64,000 nt of DNA from Ligustrum vulgare (Eukaryota; Streptophyta; Magnoliopsida; Lamiales; Oleaceae): NCBI GenBank assembly GCA_963555705.1, contig OY743169.1, positions 379,501 through 443,500 on the forward strand. The letters run 5' to 3'. Shown piece after piece: positions 34,162-45,640 of the stretch. Within the stretch, counting starts at the first letter, position 1, and every line of letters starts with the position of its first letter. The position numbers were made by a program, and so were the translations under genes. Below the pieces are notes generated by a model, which had not been told where the DNA came from, ran no database searches, and saw nothing but the letters and a program-made list of their open reading frames with translations.

Positions 34162-37100
34162 CTAATTGGACCTTTTCATACCTGTACCGATATTTAGAAG
34201 CAATAGACAACTTCTAAATTTTACCAAAGTGAGCACCTTTGTGCCCATATCTGCAGGGTTATAATCTGTATGCACTTTCTCAAGTTTAATTTCATCTTGA
34301 GAAACAATATTTCTAATAAAATGTAATCTAACATCAATGTGTTTAGTACGTTCATGAAAAACAGGGTTCTTACATAAATGAATAGCTAATTGACTATCAG
34401 AATATACTGTTACACTTTCATTTAAGGCTCCTAGTTCCTTAAGTAATCCTTTAAACCACAAAGCTTCTTTAAAGGTTTCGGTAACAGCAATATATTCAGA
34501 CTCAGTAGTAGAGAGAGCAACAATATGTTGGAGCTGAAACTTCCAACTAACACATGAGTCACACAAAGTAAACACATAAGAGGAAGTAGATTTCCTATTA
34601 TCTCTATCTTCACGATAATCAGCATCGGTAAAACCTTTCAATTTCACATTATTAGATTTGCATTTATAGATTAAACCCACATTGTAAGTGTCACTAAGAT
34701 ACCTAAGTAGTCACTTCAAGGCTTCCCAATGAGTGGGGCCAGGATTAGACATGTACCTGCTCAAAGTACTAACAGCAAAAGCCAAATCTGGCCGAGTACA
34801 AACCATCAGATACATCACAGAACCAATCACATTAGAATAGGGTATATTACTCATATAAACTATTTCTTCCTCATTCGCAGGTGATTGATCTTTTGTTAAA
34901 ACAAAATGATTTCCAAGAGGTACAGAAGCAGGTTTACAATTAATCATACCAAACTTCTTTAACACCTTTTGCACATAGGGAGTTTGATGCAAGAATTAGA
35001 CCTATTTCTTTCAATTTCCATACCAAAAATACATTTAGCATGGCCTAGGTCCTTCATATCAAATTCCTTGTTTAACTCATTTTTAATCTTGTCTACTAAA
35101 GTCATGTTAGAACCAATCAATAATATGTCATCCACATAAAGTAACAAATACAGACACTCATCAGTGCTGTGATGCATATAGTATAGACAATGATCAAACT
35201 CACTTCTCTTGAAACCAATAGAAAGCACATAAGAATCAAATTTCTTGTACCACTGTCTAGGTGATTGTTTTAAACCATATAATGATTTTTTAAGGAAACA
35301 CACATGATCAGGTTTTTCTTTATCTTCAAAACCTTTGGGTTGAAACATAAAAATTTTCTCTTCAAGATCTCCATGTAAAAAAGCAGTTTTCACATCAAGT
35401 TGTTCAAGTTCCCAGTCATAATACGCAACAAAAGCAAGCATGACTCTAATAGTGGTATACTTAACAACGGGCGAGAAAATCTCATTATAGTCTACCCCTT
35501 CCTTTTGTGTGTACCCCTTGGAAACTAGCCTAGCCTTATATCTCACAGGCTCATTCTCAGTGGTACCCTCCTTCACCTTGTAGACCCATTTGCAGCCTAC
35601 AATTGATTTATCTCTTGGTCTATCCACTAAAACCCAAGTTTGATTCTTATGGAGCGATTCCATCTCCTCTTTCATGGCACTAACCCAAAATTTACTATTT
35701 TCACTTCTCATAGCCTCCTCGTAAGTATTGGGCTCTTTATCAGCTAGGTCTTGGTAACTAGCATAGGCTATGACGTAGTCGAACATTCTTTGGGGTTCTC
35801 TATGTGGTCTTCTTTCCCTATCTCTAGCTAACTGATAGCCATCTAAAGGGTTATGGTCAACAGGATGATCTATAGGATCATCTTCTTCAAATTCTACATT
35901 CTCGTGATCTTGTTGGGGGGTACTCTCCACCTCACTCGAGGTAATGGGGATAGGGATTCTAACACTCTCCACCTTAGGTGAGGGTTCATCTCCACCTATC
36001 TCTAGCTGTTCTTCGTTTCCTAGACAAGGCATCTCAGACTCATTAAAGGTGACATCTCTGCTGATGATTATTCTCACGCCCTTTTGACTTCTGTCCCACA
36101 ACCTATACCCTTTAACACCTTCGGGATATCCTAGAAAGACACACTTTCTAGCTCTAGGTTCTAAATTTCCCTCACTTTGATGAGAAAACGCAGTACAACC
36201 AAAAGTTCTAAGCATAGAATAATCAGCACATTTCCCATACCATTTTTCATATGGTGTATCACCATTCAAGGCAGCGGAAGGAGTCATATTAATCAGATAG
36301 CATATAGTCATAACAGCTTCACCCCAAAAAGATTTAGGCACACCAGAGCTTAACATCATACATCTAACCTTATCAAGTAATGTACGATTCATCCTTTCAG
36401 CAACCCCATTTTGCTGGGGAGTGTAAGGCACAGTTCTATGTCTAGTAATACCATTATCTTTACACATATTGTCAAAATCAGAATTGCAAAATTCAAGACC
36501 ATTATCAGTTCTCAAATATTTTATATTTCTACCTGTCTGATTCTCCACCTATAATTTCCAAGTTTTAAACTTTTCAAAGGTTTCAGATTTATCTTTCAAC
36601 AAATAAATCCACACAGGTCTGGAGAAATCATCAATAATGGAAAGGAAATATTTGTTACCACCAAAAGTGGGATTACTCCCAGGACCCCATAAGTCAGAAT
36701 GAATGTATTCAAGCATTGTAGTTGTCCGGTGTGTGCTGGATGCAAAAGACATCCTGTGATATTTCCCAAGCACACAATGATCACAAAATGGCATGTCAGA
36801 CACCTTATCCTTTCCAAACACACCCTTATCATTCAAAAAATTTAGACCTTTAACACTCACATGTGCAAGTCTATTGTGCCATTTTTGTGTGTGGTCGGTG
36901 TCAATGGATGCAATAGTATGGTTTTTACCACTTACTACCTCAACATGAGTTGTGTAAATGTCATTTTTCTTAATGGCCTTAAAGGCCCTAAGTACACCTT
37001 TAAACATTTTAATCATCCCGTCACCAAGCCTCCCGGTGAAACCTGCATTTTCTAATTCTCCCACCGATATCAAATTTCTACCCATATGTGGAATGTACCT

Positions 37101-38180
37101 AACATTCTTCAATGTATGCACAAAACCATTTTCAAATTTGACAATAACATCACCAATACATGTAATGTTATATGCGACTCCACCCCATGCAACAACATGA
37201 CCATGATCAGACTCATGCAAATGATCAAACCAATGCTTATGAGAAGTGACATGAAATGATGCACCAGAGTCAAGAATCCATTCATCAGTATGGGAGTTCA
37301 TAGACAAGTTAATTTCACTAGGCTTGTGATCTAAGAGGACGTAAACCTCACCGGGTTCATTATGTTTTGGTGCCACAATATTCGCCTCCCCTTGTTCACT
37401 CCCCTTTAGTTTATTTTTCTCCTTATAGCAATCACTAATAAAGTGTCCTAACTGACCACAACCATAACATTTTCTACCTGCAGCTTTCCCTCGTGATTTG
37501 GATCTACTTCTACCCTTTTTCTTGCTACCACTATTTTGTCCGCTCCCGATATTTCCACCACCCTTTGTTTGAGTCCTACCTCTCATAAAGTGGACCTCCC
37601 CTTGCTTTCTCTCACCTTTCTCAGTTCTAATCTCCCTATCCTTACTCTTAAGTGAATCAATGACTACCTCCGGGGTAAGGGTCTCCCTCCCATACTTGAT
37701 AGCATTCTTAACATCCTTATATATGTCAGGAATGGCATTCAATAAAATTATGGCCTTGTATTCTTCAGGCACTTTATCACCACAATTTGTGATATCTTGA
37801 ACAAGTTTATTGAAAATATCAAGATTTTCATCTAATTCCTTTGAATGATCGATTTTGAAACTGAAAAAACTTTCAAGAAGAAAAAGTTTGTTCGGGGTGG
37901 ATTGTGTTAAGTAAAGTTCTTGTAACTTTTTCCAAAGAGCTTCAGTAGTATCGTGTTTACCAACTTTTCATAAAACACTATCAGATAAGTGCAAGATAAT
38001 AGAAGTATAAGCAAGTTCATCAAATTCTTTTTTCTGTTCTTCAGTCACAGTAGCAGGAAAAGAATTATCAATAGCTTTAGAAACTTTTTGCTGAACTAAA
38101 ATACCTTTCATTTTCTGTTGCCAAATAGAAAAATCACCCTTTCCATTAAAGACACTCAAGTCAAAATGATTTGCAGACAT
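34162..38180 (-). pseudogene. copia gag-pol, few lesions
   Basis: In order on the minus strand: gag N-terminus (38180; MSANHFDLSVFNGKGDFSIW), gag core, zinc knuckle CYGCGQLGHFISDC, protease WILDSGASFHVTS, GAG-pre-integrase HHCC (HNRLAHVSVKGLNF, CDHCVLGKYH), integrase DDE core (HSDLWGP, YLRTDNGLEF, NGVAERMNRT), RT (DVKTAFLHGDLEEKIFM, YGLKQSPRQWYKKFD, LYVDDILLIGSNM) and RNase H (FTDADYREDRDNRKSTSSYV, TTESEYIAVTE). All catalytic motifs are legible. Lesions seen: in-frame stops at about 37966 (TGA), 36547 (TAG) and 34708 (TGA, for Trp), and a frame change at about 34985. It looks Tnt1/Tork-like, which is inference. A young, recently inactivated copy. Confidence 0.9.
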
Positions 38181-38867
38181 ATTTCAAGAAAACAAGCAAC
38201 ACACCACAATGGAATAATATGCAGCTCAAAGAGAATTTCACACAAAAACCTAAAAGGCCGCAATATATACGCCGTTCTAAACTCTCAGGATTCCATGAGA
38301 CTCAAAAGGTCTCTAAGTCAAGAGAATCTTCGACACGGGTAAGGTCAAGGGGAATAATTCTAATATCAAGAGCAACACGAGATAGATAATCACCAAGATG
38401 TATCAAGAACAAGTATGAAATCAGCAATATCCCAAATCACAGGTAATAACAATTAAGTCCTATAACTAGCAATAGGAAACCGCAAGCCTAATGGTCACCC
38501 CACACGATGACCTGCTATTGCAGAAATTTAAAAGTGATCAGCCAATTTTCCAGAGCGGACTTCTCTGTGTCCGTAATAAGGAGTGATGCGAAAAATTATT
38601 TATTTATTTTAGCGAAGTTTGCAATCAGCTATCCCTCGATGTAGACAGACTCAGCACTAAGCAAGAATGACCTACACTGTAATTGCAAAACAAAACAGCC
38701 GAAAATAATCGGTCAAGGAATTTCAGAAAACTCTAAGTAAATGAAATTTCAATGACAAAATAATTTCTGCAATGAAATAGTGAACAGAGGTTGAATGAAA
38801 AAAATTATCAAATTCCAACGAATGTCACGAATCAGCCAATCAGTCAGACTCAGCTCTGATACCACTT
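38181..38867 (-). other. copia leader and primer-binding site
   Basis: Untranslated leader between the 5' LTR and the gag start. The primer site (TGGTATCAGAGC on the minus strand, 38853-38864) matches initiator Met tRNA. No other feature seen. Confidence 0.8.
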
Positions 38868-39068
38868 TGTTGGAGAATTCACCCTTGCACAATCACAAAG
38901 TAACAAGTTATTCTCAATATATGACAATTAATTGGAATGATAAGATTTACAAGAATCAAGAATAAGAGAAACTCCCTAAAAACTTGATAATGTCACAATC
39001 GTGTGACTAGAACCGAGGGCTCATAAATTGCCCCAATAACCACAATCGGCAACACCACACGAAGCAGG

Positions 39069-39739
39069 TAGAGGTGGCAATGGGCCCAGTCGAGCCGGCT
39101 CGACCCATGGCTCGCAATGCTCGGCTCGTCAAACTGACGAGTCAAACGAGCCGAGCTTAGGCTCGGCTCGTTTAACCCTAGTCGAGCTCGGCTTGGCCCA
39201 CGAGCCGCGAGCTCGTGGGCCGAGCCGAGCTCGGCTCGTTTAGCTCGGTTTTTATTTTTATTTTTATTTTTTCTTAAAACCTCTCTTACCGTTTTTTTTA
39301 TAAAAAAAAACCCCTCTTATCTTACCGTCTTAAGTTTATTTATTTAGTCGACAATCTTCGATAGCTAAAATATTTGAAATCTTGAATACTAATAAGTATA
39401 AATATAAGTATAATATTAATAAGTAATAAGTTGTGTATTAAATAAATTATTAATAACTTAATAACTAAAAAAACAATGTTTTTTTTAGTTTTCAACGTAA
39501 AAAAACGACGTTTAATTTTTTTTTTACACGAGCCGGCGAGCAGCTCGTTAAGCTCGTTGGCATGAGCTCGTGGCTCGTGCCAACGAGCCGCTCGTTGAAC
39601 CACGAGAGCTCGTGGTTCAACTACAATGTTTGGCTCGCCCACGAGCTCGTCCGTTTGACGAGCCGAGCCGCCCTCAGCTCGTGTTTTCGCAAGCCGAGCC
39701 AACGAGCCGACGACCGGCTCGGCCCGTTTGCCACCTCTA
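39069..39739. mobile_element. hAT-type MITE, 671 bp, GC-rich subterminal repeats
   Basis: Starts TAGAGGTGGCAATGGGCC and ends GGCCCGTTTGCCACCTCTA. The perfect 8-bp TSD is GAAGCAGG (39061-39068 and 39740-39747). Both ends (about 200 bp left, 220 bp right) are packed with GAGCCGAGCTCGGCTCG-type motifs in both orientations, so the ends can fold on each other. The core is AT-rich and non-coding. Confidence 0.9.
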
Positions 39740-40083
39740 GAAGCAGGGAAGATCACACTCCGAGGCAACCCGCAACCCACATGTTTTCAGCAAGAAAAAC
39801 GTACCAAATAGAGGCCTAGAACCGGACGCACCAAGGTACGGTGCAGACAAAAGAACAGAGCACGGAGACTGTAGGTGAAAAGGAGCAGCCCACCACAAAG
39901 GAGGCAGCAAACCGGAGGCCAAGAATATGGAGCAAGGTCGCAGGGTTACCAAGTTCACAGAGAAGAGAAAAGCCAAGCACTGCGGGATCACGAAGAGAGA
40001 GCGAGAGAGCGGCTTAGGGAGTGTGTCGTGAGTTATGAGAGTAAGGGCGTAGATATATATAGGATATGTAGGTTTAGGTTTAG

Positions 40084-40964
40084 TGATGCAAATCACGTAG
40101 CAATTGTAGCTACGCAACCCACAAAATATTGAAATCGACCCAAGAACGCCAAGAAATCACGATTTATGGATCCAATTAAAATTAATTGAACCAAGCAACC
40201 AATACAATCACTGGGATATATTGACCTCTTGATCACAAGCAATAATAATTCTCACCAAGATTTGAACAAACAAGAATAACTCGCAAGTTCGGATTTTATT
40301 CAATGAAGAATAAGGTTATAAAAGCAAAATAGCCTCTCAATTATAATATCAAAGTTGTGTAATGAATAATTAAAATTACATCCCTATAAATAGGGTCAAA
40401 ACCTGACTAAAAAGTTCTAATTAAACAAGGAAACAAATACCAAAAAATTAAGGAAATAATTAAAACCCTAAAATCACGCGTATATGAATTTACGGCCGTG
40501 ACTAATTTCCTTACGGCCGTAAGACTCATTCTGTTTCACCGTTACGGCCGTGAGACTCCTTTTACGGCCGTAAGCCTTAATTCTGAAAATCCTATTTTTG
40601 ATCCGAGGCTGCGTTACGGCCGTGACAAATATTAGTTACGGCCGTAAGTCCAATTTCTTCAAAAATTCAGTTTTCAGCAGCAAGTTGGTTACGGCCGTGA
40701 GAATTATGAATTACAGCCGTAATTCTTGAAATTTGGCAATCTTCTTCGACAGCTTGAATGAGGTTGATCCATTCGTCGTTTTGGCTCGGTCCCAACATGG
40801 AACTTGCTTCTTTCGATGACACGAACATTGTTTTGGCCATTGTTTCTTGAACTAACTTGTCCATTGCTTCCTTGGCCCTCTTTGTCTGCAATCGAGTCAT
40901 CGGCCCTCCTCGGATCTTCAACGGATCTTTGTGCGGGCTTGTATCCGTGGTCTGGATCACATCA
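40084..40964 (-). repeat. Solo LTR of the left-edge gypsy family (881 bp)
   Basis: Starts TGATGCAAATCACG and ends GATCACATCA, aligning with 2580-3461. The TSD is TTTAG (40079-40083 and 40965-40969). The homologous position in the other copia LTR (about 33805) is unoccupied. It carries the same four pairs of ACGGCCGT palindromes (40488-40715) and the same TATA region (40381-40397, CCCTATAAATAGGG). Orientation as in 2580-3461. Confidence 0.95.
40488..40715. repeat. Four pairs of ACGGCCGT palindromes in the solo LTR
   Basis: Eight copies of a TTACGGCCGTAAG-type motif in four close pairs. They are better preserved than in 2989-3225 (seven of eight cores read ACGGCCGT). Same spacing to the TATA region (about 90-100 bp). 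Confidence 0.85.
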
Positions 40965-41240
40965 TTTAGGTTTTAATTAGGGAATGGGTCAGGAGCCTAA
41001 TTAAAACCCGGGCCGCCAATCGAATCCACCTATCAAGCAACAGGGCCAATGACCCAATTAACACCTCAAGATAGGGTGGCAAAGTTCATAACCTGTTCAC
41101 TCTTGGGTTACGCATATTGTGGTTTAATTGGGGCATAAAATACTTCGATCATGGGCCGAAGGCCTACGAAGCTAAAAGACCGACCCGATGTTTCATCATC
41201 GCCCTCGGGATTTGTTTGGGGCCAAAATCCCAACAACTTC

Positions 41241-41968
41241 GTTTCCCTTTTCTCGTAGAAAGTAACTATGGATAGGACAAGCCAATTTATCTACAGTTTT
41301 TTTTCCCGGAGAATAGAATGCAGGTGAAGGTTCAGCCTATAATGTAAAAGGGACTATGCTCATTTTCATGAGGTGCACCAACTTCAATAACTAAAACCCG
41401 ATTAATGATAAAGTTTGAACTCCTTCGATATATTTAAAACTTTTGGGAAGTTAAGAGAAGGGTATTCATGTTTAAAAATGCTTGTATAAAAGAGGGCTAG
41501 AAAAGAACATGCTTGACCTTAGGAGTAATATTGGGAAAATAAAGTAAAAATCCTTTGGAAGCATCAGTGCATCACCACCAGGCATTGAATTCTGACTCTT
41601 GTCCCATAATGGTTGGATTTTCTGTCATTTTCGGAAAAGGAAAAGTATAATTATTCTTTTTTGATACGGAAAATGGGTGGTAAAGTTTTAAATTACTTTC
41701 TAATTTTTAGAAGTTTGTCAAATTAAAAGGAAAAAAAAAAAAAAATTGTAGATGTAAAGTTATCTCTTCAATTTCCATTGTACTCAAAATGTTCATCCCA
41801 CTGAACTAGTGAAATGATTGACTTTTCTTCTTTATTTCAGGCAAAGACTCATCTTCGAGTGGTGCCCTTCAAGGCACAAAGAGCTGGCCCCACCATAAAA
41901 GGCACCATATTCTTTTCCAACAGACAAATATCACTTCAATTTAGTCAGTAACATCATTCTAGATTACA
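41241..41968. other. Intergenic, nothing recognised
   Basis: AT-rich. No ORF, repeat or terminal repeat seen apart from A runs near 41735. Confidence 0.5.
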
Positions 41969-42161
41969 CTGCCCCACAGTGCCGGCCCTGAGAATATAGT
42001 GGCCTAAGGCAACTAGCTATTTTGAGGCCCTTGAATATAATTTTTTTTTCAAACGTAACAATACTTAAATATTTAAATAAATAAGACATGTATTCAAAAG
42101 AAGACTTTATATAATTCAAAAGATGTAATTACAAATTCAAACATATCTCACAACCGAGAGA

Positions 42162-44636
42162 TCATTTTAACATAATATTTAACCTTCTCACATTTTGAGA
42201 TGCAAAATTAGTAATCAAACTACTCAAATCAAGTTGTTCCAACATATCTTTTTCTATAGAAATCATAGCTAATCCATTCAATCTCTCTTGTGACATGGTT
42301 GATCGAAGATAAGACTTGATCAGCTTCAACTTTGAAAAACTTCTTTCAGCAGAGGCAACTGTGACAGGAATAGTCAATAATACTCTGTAAGCAACCCAAG
42401 CATTTGCAAAACAACAATTCATTCTCTTAATGTAATTTATCACATCAATTGCTCCATTAGTTTCTGTAGGAATTGCTTCCCGTAGAACTTTCAACTCACT
42501 AAATAATTCCACTCCATCAATATCAGAAACCATGTTATGCTTCAAATAATTGTCAAGGTTAATGCAAGAACACTTCAAACTATCTTCATCAATAGATTTA
42601 AGCTTATCCAAATCAAACAAAAATCCAAAAATGTCATCATATTTCTGAAATTGTTCAAATCTACTTTGAAGTGATGAAAGGGCTTGATCGACTATGTATA
42701 TGAAATAATTGATTTTGAAAGATTCTTCAGCTGTTTGTGTTATTTCTTCACAAGAAGTCTCATCAAATTGCTTCTTCCTACGTACAACTCGTTTTTCACG
42801 AAACACCGGATCAATTTCTAATTCACTTGCAATCTCTTTAGCATCAATCATGGCCGATTCAAATCCAGTTTCTCTATAGTTTTTGAAAAATGCAATGAGT
42901 CCTTTCAAGTGGTCTATAGCAACGTCAATGTGCATATCTTCTGTTTGCAAATGTTTACTCACTCTGTTAACATTATTCAACACTTCAAACCAAATAACCA
43001 TCCCAAGTATGAATTCAAAATTCTCAAATTCAAATGTTGTCAAACTCTCCGCCTCACTTTTTGTCTTAGGATCATCATCATTTGCCAGTTCAAGTAGAGC
43101 ATTTTTTATATGTGGAGCCTGAAATCTTATCGCTTTAACACTTTCAACATGACTTTCCCAACGAGTTTGTGATAATGACTTAAGTGTAAGGCCATTTACA
43201 TTATCTTTAAAAACTTTCCACCGTTTAGTAGATGAAGAAAACAATGTGTATATACGTTGAACCACTCCAAAGAAAGATTTAGCTTTTGAACAACAATTGG
43301 CCATATCACATAGTGCAAGATTAAGACTATGACACCCACAAGGAGTATAGAATGCTCTAGGATTTACTTGTAGTAGTCTATTCTGCACCCCTTTATGTTT
43401 TCCTTTCATGTTAGCACCATTATCATAACCTTGACCCCTTACATCATCAATATCAACTTCTAAATTATTCAAGGCATCCACGAGTTCATCAAAAAGTCCC
43501 TTTCCAGATGTATCATCTACCAATAAAAATCCTAGAAAAAATTCTTCCACCTTCACTGGACTTGCTGAAATATCTACGCATCTCAATACGATAGACATTT
43601 GCTCTTCATGACTCAAATCTGGAGTACAATCAAGTATAACAGAAAAATACTTAGAATTTTTTACTTTCTCCATGATTATTTTCTTTATCTCACTAGCTAA
43701 CATGAGTATCAACTCATTCTGAATTTTATGTCCAAGATAATGGTAATGGATTTCTTTATTTTGGATTCGACGAATGTGCTCTTTCATTACGGGATCAAAC
43801 ACAGCAATCATTTGAATTAGTCTTAAGAAAATACCATTTTTTTCTTGGTATATCTTCTCATTATCTCCACGAAATGCTAAATTATTTTCAGCAAGAGTTC
43901 TCACCACAGATATTATTCGCAGTAATACTTGTCTCCAATGTTCTTTATCTTTATTGATTTGTTCCTGCACATCTTTATCAATTGTTTTACCCTTTCCGAG
44001 TCTTATTTCCAATTCAATCCATCTACTCGTGTTAATAATGTGATCGCTACTCACTTCATGCATTTTCAATTTGTCACCAATATTTTTCCAATCATTCACA
44101 CCATCATGTGCCAAATGACTTTTGATTCCATCATTGTTGAATAACTTACAACAAAAGCAAAATACTTTATTCAAACTTCTTGAATATATCAACCATTTCC
44201 TATCATGCTTCTCTCCATTGGATAAGTGACGAATAAAATATGTAGAGGAGAAATGACGATTTATTGCATCTTTAGGAAATTTCACATCACTTTCTCTTAT
44301 AGGACCTTTCATGACAATTGAATCTCTTAAGTCCTGATTCATATTTCCCCAATTCACTGGATCAGTAATGTCAATTGAAAATGGTTCATTATCCTTTTCA
44401 TTTATATTTTCATCATTCATGTTCTCATCATTCACCATACTAGGTTGCTCTTGAGTTCCATAATCTCTATTGTCATTCTCATTGAACTCTCTTTCAATAA
44501 TTGTGTCTTCATTACGTGTTTGTTTACTGCTACTAAAAAACTTATCAAGTGCTCCCTCTTGAGATTTAATTAATTGCTCAACCTTTTGTTTTCGCTTTCT
44601 TTTAGCAAATCCAGATTCAAATTTTCTAGTAGACAT
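42162..44636 (-). CDS. hAT transposase with TTF-type zinc finger and DUF4371 (824 aa), apparently intact
   Basis: Cut-and-paste transposase, acting in the nucleus on its own terminal repeats. Start chosen at the Met of MSTRKFESGFAKRKRKQK; the frame is open 23 codons further upstream, but relatives typically begin with an RKFESG-like motif. Basic N-terminal tract, then a TTF-type zinc finger (about residues 130-200; FCFCCKLFNNDGIKSHLA). A DUF4371 region covers about 200-430. Catalytic residues of the hAT RNase H-like fold are visible: Asp in FSVILDCTPDLSHEEQ, Asp in DVRGQGYDNGANMKG, the C-x-x-H of CGCHSLNLAL, and Glu in SAERSFSKLKLIKSYLR. The C-terminal hAT dimerisation domain (about 740-815) is complete. 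It resembles ZMYM1-like plant proteins. No stop or frameshift, and no intron is needed within the ORF. Domestication is unlikely because the element ends and TSD are intact. Confidence 0.9.
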   Translation of the reverse strand: MSTRKFESGFAKRKRKQKVEQLIKSQEGALDKFFSSSKQTRNEDTIIEREFNENDNRDYGTQEQPSMVNDENMNDENINEKDNEPFSIDITDPVNWGNMNQDLRDSIVMKGPIRESDVKFPKDAINRHFSSTYFIRHLSNGEKHDRKWLIYSRSLNKVFCFCCKLFNNDGIKSHLAHDGVNDWKNIGDKLKMHEVSSDHIINTSRWIELEIRLGKGKTIDKDVQEQINKDKEHWRQVLLRIISVVRTLAENNLAFRGDNEKIYQEKNGIFLRLIQMIAVFDPVMKEHIRRIQNKEIHYHYLGHKIQNELILMLASEIKKIIMEKVKNSKYFSVILDCTPDLSHEEQMSIVLRCVDISASPVKVEEFFLGFLLVDDTSGKGLFDELVDALNNLEVDIDDVRGQGYDNGANMKGKHKGVQNRLLQVNPRAFYTPCGCHSLNLALCDMANCCSKAKSFFGVVQRIYTLFSSSTKRWKVFKDNVNGLTLKSLSQTRWESHVESVKAIRFQAPHIKNALLELANDDDPKTKSEAESLTTFEFENFEFILGMVIWFEVLNNVNRVSKHLQTEDMHIDVAIDHLKGLIAFFKNYRETGFESAMIDAKEIASELEIDPVFREKRVVRRKKQFDETSCEEITQTAEESFKINYFIYIVDQALSSLQSRFEQFQKYDDIFGFLFDLDKLKSIDEDSLKCSCINLDNYLKHNMVSDIDGVELFSELKVLREAIPTETNGAIDVINYIKRMNCCFANAWVAYRVLLTIPVTVASAERSFSKLKLIKSYLRSTMSQERLNGLAMISIEKDMLEQLDLSSLITNFASQNVRRLNIMLK

Positions 44637-45632
44637 AATTATATGCAAAGAGCGATAGAACCTGATTGATGAATCTGAATAAAGAATTCCCCAAGCTTTC
44701 AACAATCAACTTGAACAACATTCAAGTAAAAACCTGAAAAATGAATCAACCATTCTCCTAATTAGACGGTAATCAAATTCAATCACATATTCACAAATAT
44801 CACATATCATTGAAATAAATTTCAGTTTAACTAATTTTAATTCCTAATTTAACTAATTTCAGTTTAAACTATACAAATAACTTAAATAAGCTGCAGCTTT
44901 CTCATACTGCAAATCCATAGAATATACAGTATATAATCTCCAGAAATCAGACAAGAAAAAAAGAAAAGAAAGAGATAATCCCCTAGCATTTTAAGTATAG
45001 AATAATACCTCAGAAGCGAGTTTTTTTGCAGTGACCACACGTCCACACCTGTAACAATGTTTCCAAATATTAAAATGTTATTCATTCCTCTTTCTAGATC
45101 CTTAAATAATTTTTCTTCTCTTTTTCCCTTAAATAATCTCTTAACCAAACACTCAAAAGTCAAAAAGCAAAAGATTCAGATTAAAAAAATCCGGTGTTAG
45201 ATGTTAATTGAACAAATCAAATCTTAAAACCCAAAAACAATTAAAATCAAACAAAAGTTAAAAATGGGATTTGGATCTTACAAAGCAATCATCATCAATG
45301 GTGTCTGGTGATTCATGATTGGTGAAGGAACTGAAGTTCACTGGACACTGAAGATGTACTTCTTCTTCGTCCTTCGACACCATATAGCCAATTAAAAAAA
45401 TTTGAAATGACGGACGGAAGCCAGAAGCCAATTAAAAAAATTTGAAATGACGGAAGCCAGAAGGAACTGAAGTTAGTAGCGGTATAGGGTTGGCCAATTG
45501 GGTAATACATATTCTTATTTTTTGGATTGGGCTTTTTTTTGGGCCAGTTTTTTTTTTTTCCTGGTTGGAGGCCCCCAAAAATTGGAGGCCCAAGGTTGTT
45601 GCCTTAGCAGCCTTGGCCCAAAACCGGGCCTG
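44637..45632 (-). promoter_or_regulatory. 5' region of the hAT element (promoter and 5' untranslated region)
   Basis: About 1 kb between the terminal repeat and the ATG. It holds a direct duplication of about 45 bp (unit contains GCCAATTAAAAAAATTTGAA, at about 45387 and 45427) and is otherwise AT-rich. No TATA box was fixed with certainty. Confidence 0.5.
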
Positions 45633-45640
45633 CTGCCCCA

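Larger units (their letters stand above)
33276..41235 (-). mobile_element. Nearly complete Ty1/copia element with nested insertions
   Basis: Left (3') LTR 33276-34082 and right (5') LTR 38868-41235, both TGTTGG...CCCAACA, flanked by a perfect TSD ACTTC (33271-33275 and 41236-41240). The primer site is next to the right LTR, the polypurine tract next to the left LTR, and a full gag-pol lies between. The right LTR is expanded from about 0.81 to 2.37 kb by a hAT MITE and a gypsy solo LTR. Without these the element would be about 6.4 kb. Confidence 0.95.
38868..41235 (-). repeat. 5' LTR of the copia element, interrupted twice
   Basis: LTR sequence at 38868-39068, 39748-40083 and 40970-41235, matching 33276-34082. 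It is interrupted by a hAT MITE (39069-39739 plus TSD) and a gypsy solo LTR (40084-40964 plus TSD). The uninterrupted 3' LTR shows both empty sites. Confidence 0.95.
41977..45632 (-). mobile_element. Complete hAT transposon, 3.66 kb
   Basis: Starts CAGTGCCGGCCCTGAG and ends AAAACCGGGCCTG, short imperfect terminal inverted repeats of hAT type. Further inward both ends share CTAAGGCAAC in inverted orientation. The perfect 8-bp TSD is CTGCCCCA (41969-41976 and 45633-45640). It contains one uninterrupted transposase gene. A 45-bp direct duplication lies in the 5' region (about 45382-45470). Possibly autonomous. Confidence 0.95.

Noticed and set aside
42883..43122. Plus-strand frames within the hAT transposase
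   Set aside because: Shadow of the intact minus-strand transposase; composition and length are as expected by chance.
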